Of a DNA stretch of 64,000 bases, positions 63,561 to 64,000 are shown in pieces. The number at the start of each line of letters is the position of its first letter. Position 1 is the first letter of the stretch. The stretch lies in the NCBI RefSeq assembly GCF_001647285.1, contig NZ_LRML01000008.1, positions 172,307-236,306 on the forward strand, in the 5' to 3' direction. The notes under the pieces are model-generated. The model searched no databases. It was not told where the DNA came from and saw nothing but the letters and a program-made list of their open reading frames with translations. Position numbers and translations under genes: made by a program. The stretch comes from Rufibacter roseus (GTDB lineage Bacteria > Bacteroidota > Bacteroidia > Cytophagales > Hymenobacteraceae).

Positions 63561-64000
63561 ATGATCAGAGAAGCTACTTTAAAAGACATTACTGAGATGC
63601 AGTTGATCAGGAACACGGTAAGGGAGAATGTTCTGTCTAATCCAGCTTTGGTTACAAGGCAAGACTATGAAGATTATCTTTCGGAAAAAGGTAGAAGTTG
63701 GGTATGCGTAGTTGATGGTGCACTAGTGGGTTTTGCTGCGGTAGACCTGCAGAATAATAACGTTTGGGCCCTGTTTGTAAAAGTGGGGCAAGAGGGAAAG
63801 GGCTATGGTAAACAGCTGCATGACGTAATGGTAAACTGGTATTTTGCCCAATCAGAAACACCGTTGTGGCTTAGCACTGACCCAGGCACACGCGCTGAAA
63901 GATTTTACCTCAGGCAAGGCTGGACTTGTGTTGGCTCGTTTGGACAACAGGAAGTGAAGTTTGAAATGTCAAAACTAGCTTGGCAGCTCAGGTTATTAAG
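63561..64000 (+). CDS. GNAT-family N-acetyltransferase (partial, runs off the end)
   Basis: At least 146 codons, open at the window end. The start MIREATLKDITEMQLIRNTV has the acetyltransferase opening, and the acetyl-CoA loop is VGQEGKGYGKQLHDVMV (near 75-91), followed by RAERFYLRQGWTCVG, all typical of GNAT enzymes. Substrate unknown. The missing C-terminus is probably short, given the family's usual size. Confidence 0.85.
   Translation, partial: MIREATLKDITEMQLIRNTVRENVLSNPALVTRQDYEDYLSEKGRSWVCVVDGALVGFAAVDLQNNNVWALFVKVGQEGKGYGKQLHDVMVNWYFAQSETPLWLSTDPGTRAERFYLRQGWTCVGSFGQQEVKFEMSKLAWQLRLL

Overview
The window looks like the chromosome of a member of the Bacteroidota, most likely a Cytophagales/Hymenobacteraceae-type organism. 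This is an inference from family content and signals: DUF4270 and kelch lipoproteins, DUF4199, DUF5686, LytS/LytTR regulation, a DtxR-fused metal permease, TAnnTTTG -7 boxes with few Shine-Dalgarno sites, and moderate GC. No rRNA or tRNA gene was recognised.

Layout. 1-5 kb: a LytS/LytTR two-component pair and a kelch/DUF4270 lipoprotein pair, all on the minus strand. 5.6-6.1 kb: a dead tyrosine recombinase with three in-frame stops. 6.38-17.33 kb: a mobile island of about 10.9 kb inserted at the 3' end of mnmE. Both ends carry an 18-bp sequence that encodes the mnmE terminus FCIGK plus stop. The island holds a tyrosine recombinase next to mnmE, an excisionase-like helix-turn-helix protein, a serine recombinase with a res-like repeat region, a large protein with motifs resembling superfamily A polymerases, and four minus-strand accessory genes. 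The three gaps between those four genes each hold a palindrome resembling an integron attC site. Two of the accessory proteins carry PD-(D/E)XK-like motifs.

17.3-34.5 kb: mnmE, a thioredoxin-like protein, an operon of fabH, a DtxR/MntR regulator and a Mn/Zn ABC transporter, a glycosyltransferase, dapD, a 3-hydroxyacyl-CoA dehydrogenase, a tandem pair of about 50-residue membrane proteins, a YbiT-like ABC-F ATPase and several small envelope genes. 35-50 kb: a lipid kinase, a phosphoesterase, a Lon-domain protein, mtgA, an APP1-type phosphatase, an M48 protease, topoisomerase IB, two divergent paralogues of unknown function with kinase-like motifs, an exonuclease/GIY-YIG fusion, a DUF2383 protein and an AI-2E family permease. 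50.5-64 kb: parE-parC, TPR proteins, a DUF5686 outer-membrane protein, the thrS-infC-rpmI-rplT translation operon and a GNAT gene running off the end. infC appears to start with AUU behind a strong Shine-Dalgarno sequence.

Across the core chromosome, an imperfect palindrome of about 42 bp (outer arms TCTGTTTTAG/CTAAAACAGA) recurs between genes with paired base changes in its arms, which suggests a dispersed structured repeat family. The most novel material is the mnmE-targeted island with its cassette-like array and polymerase-like protein.
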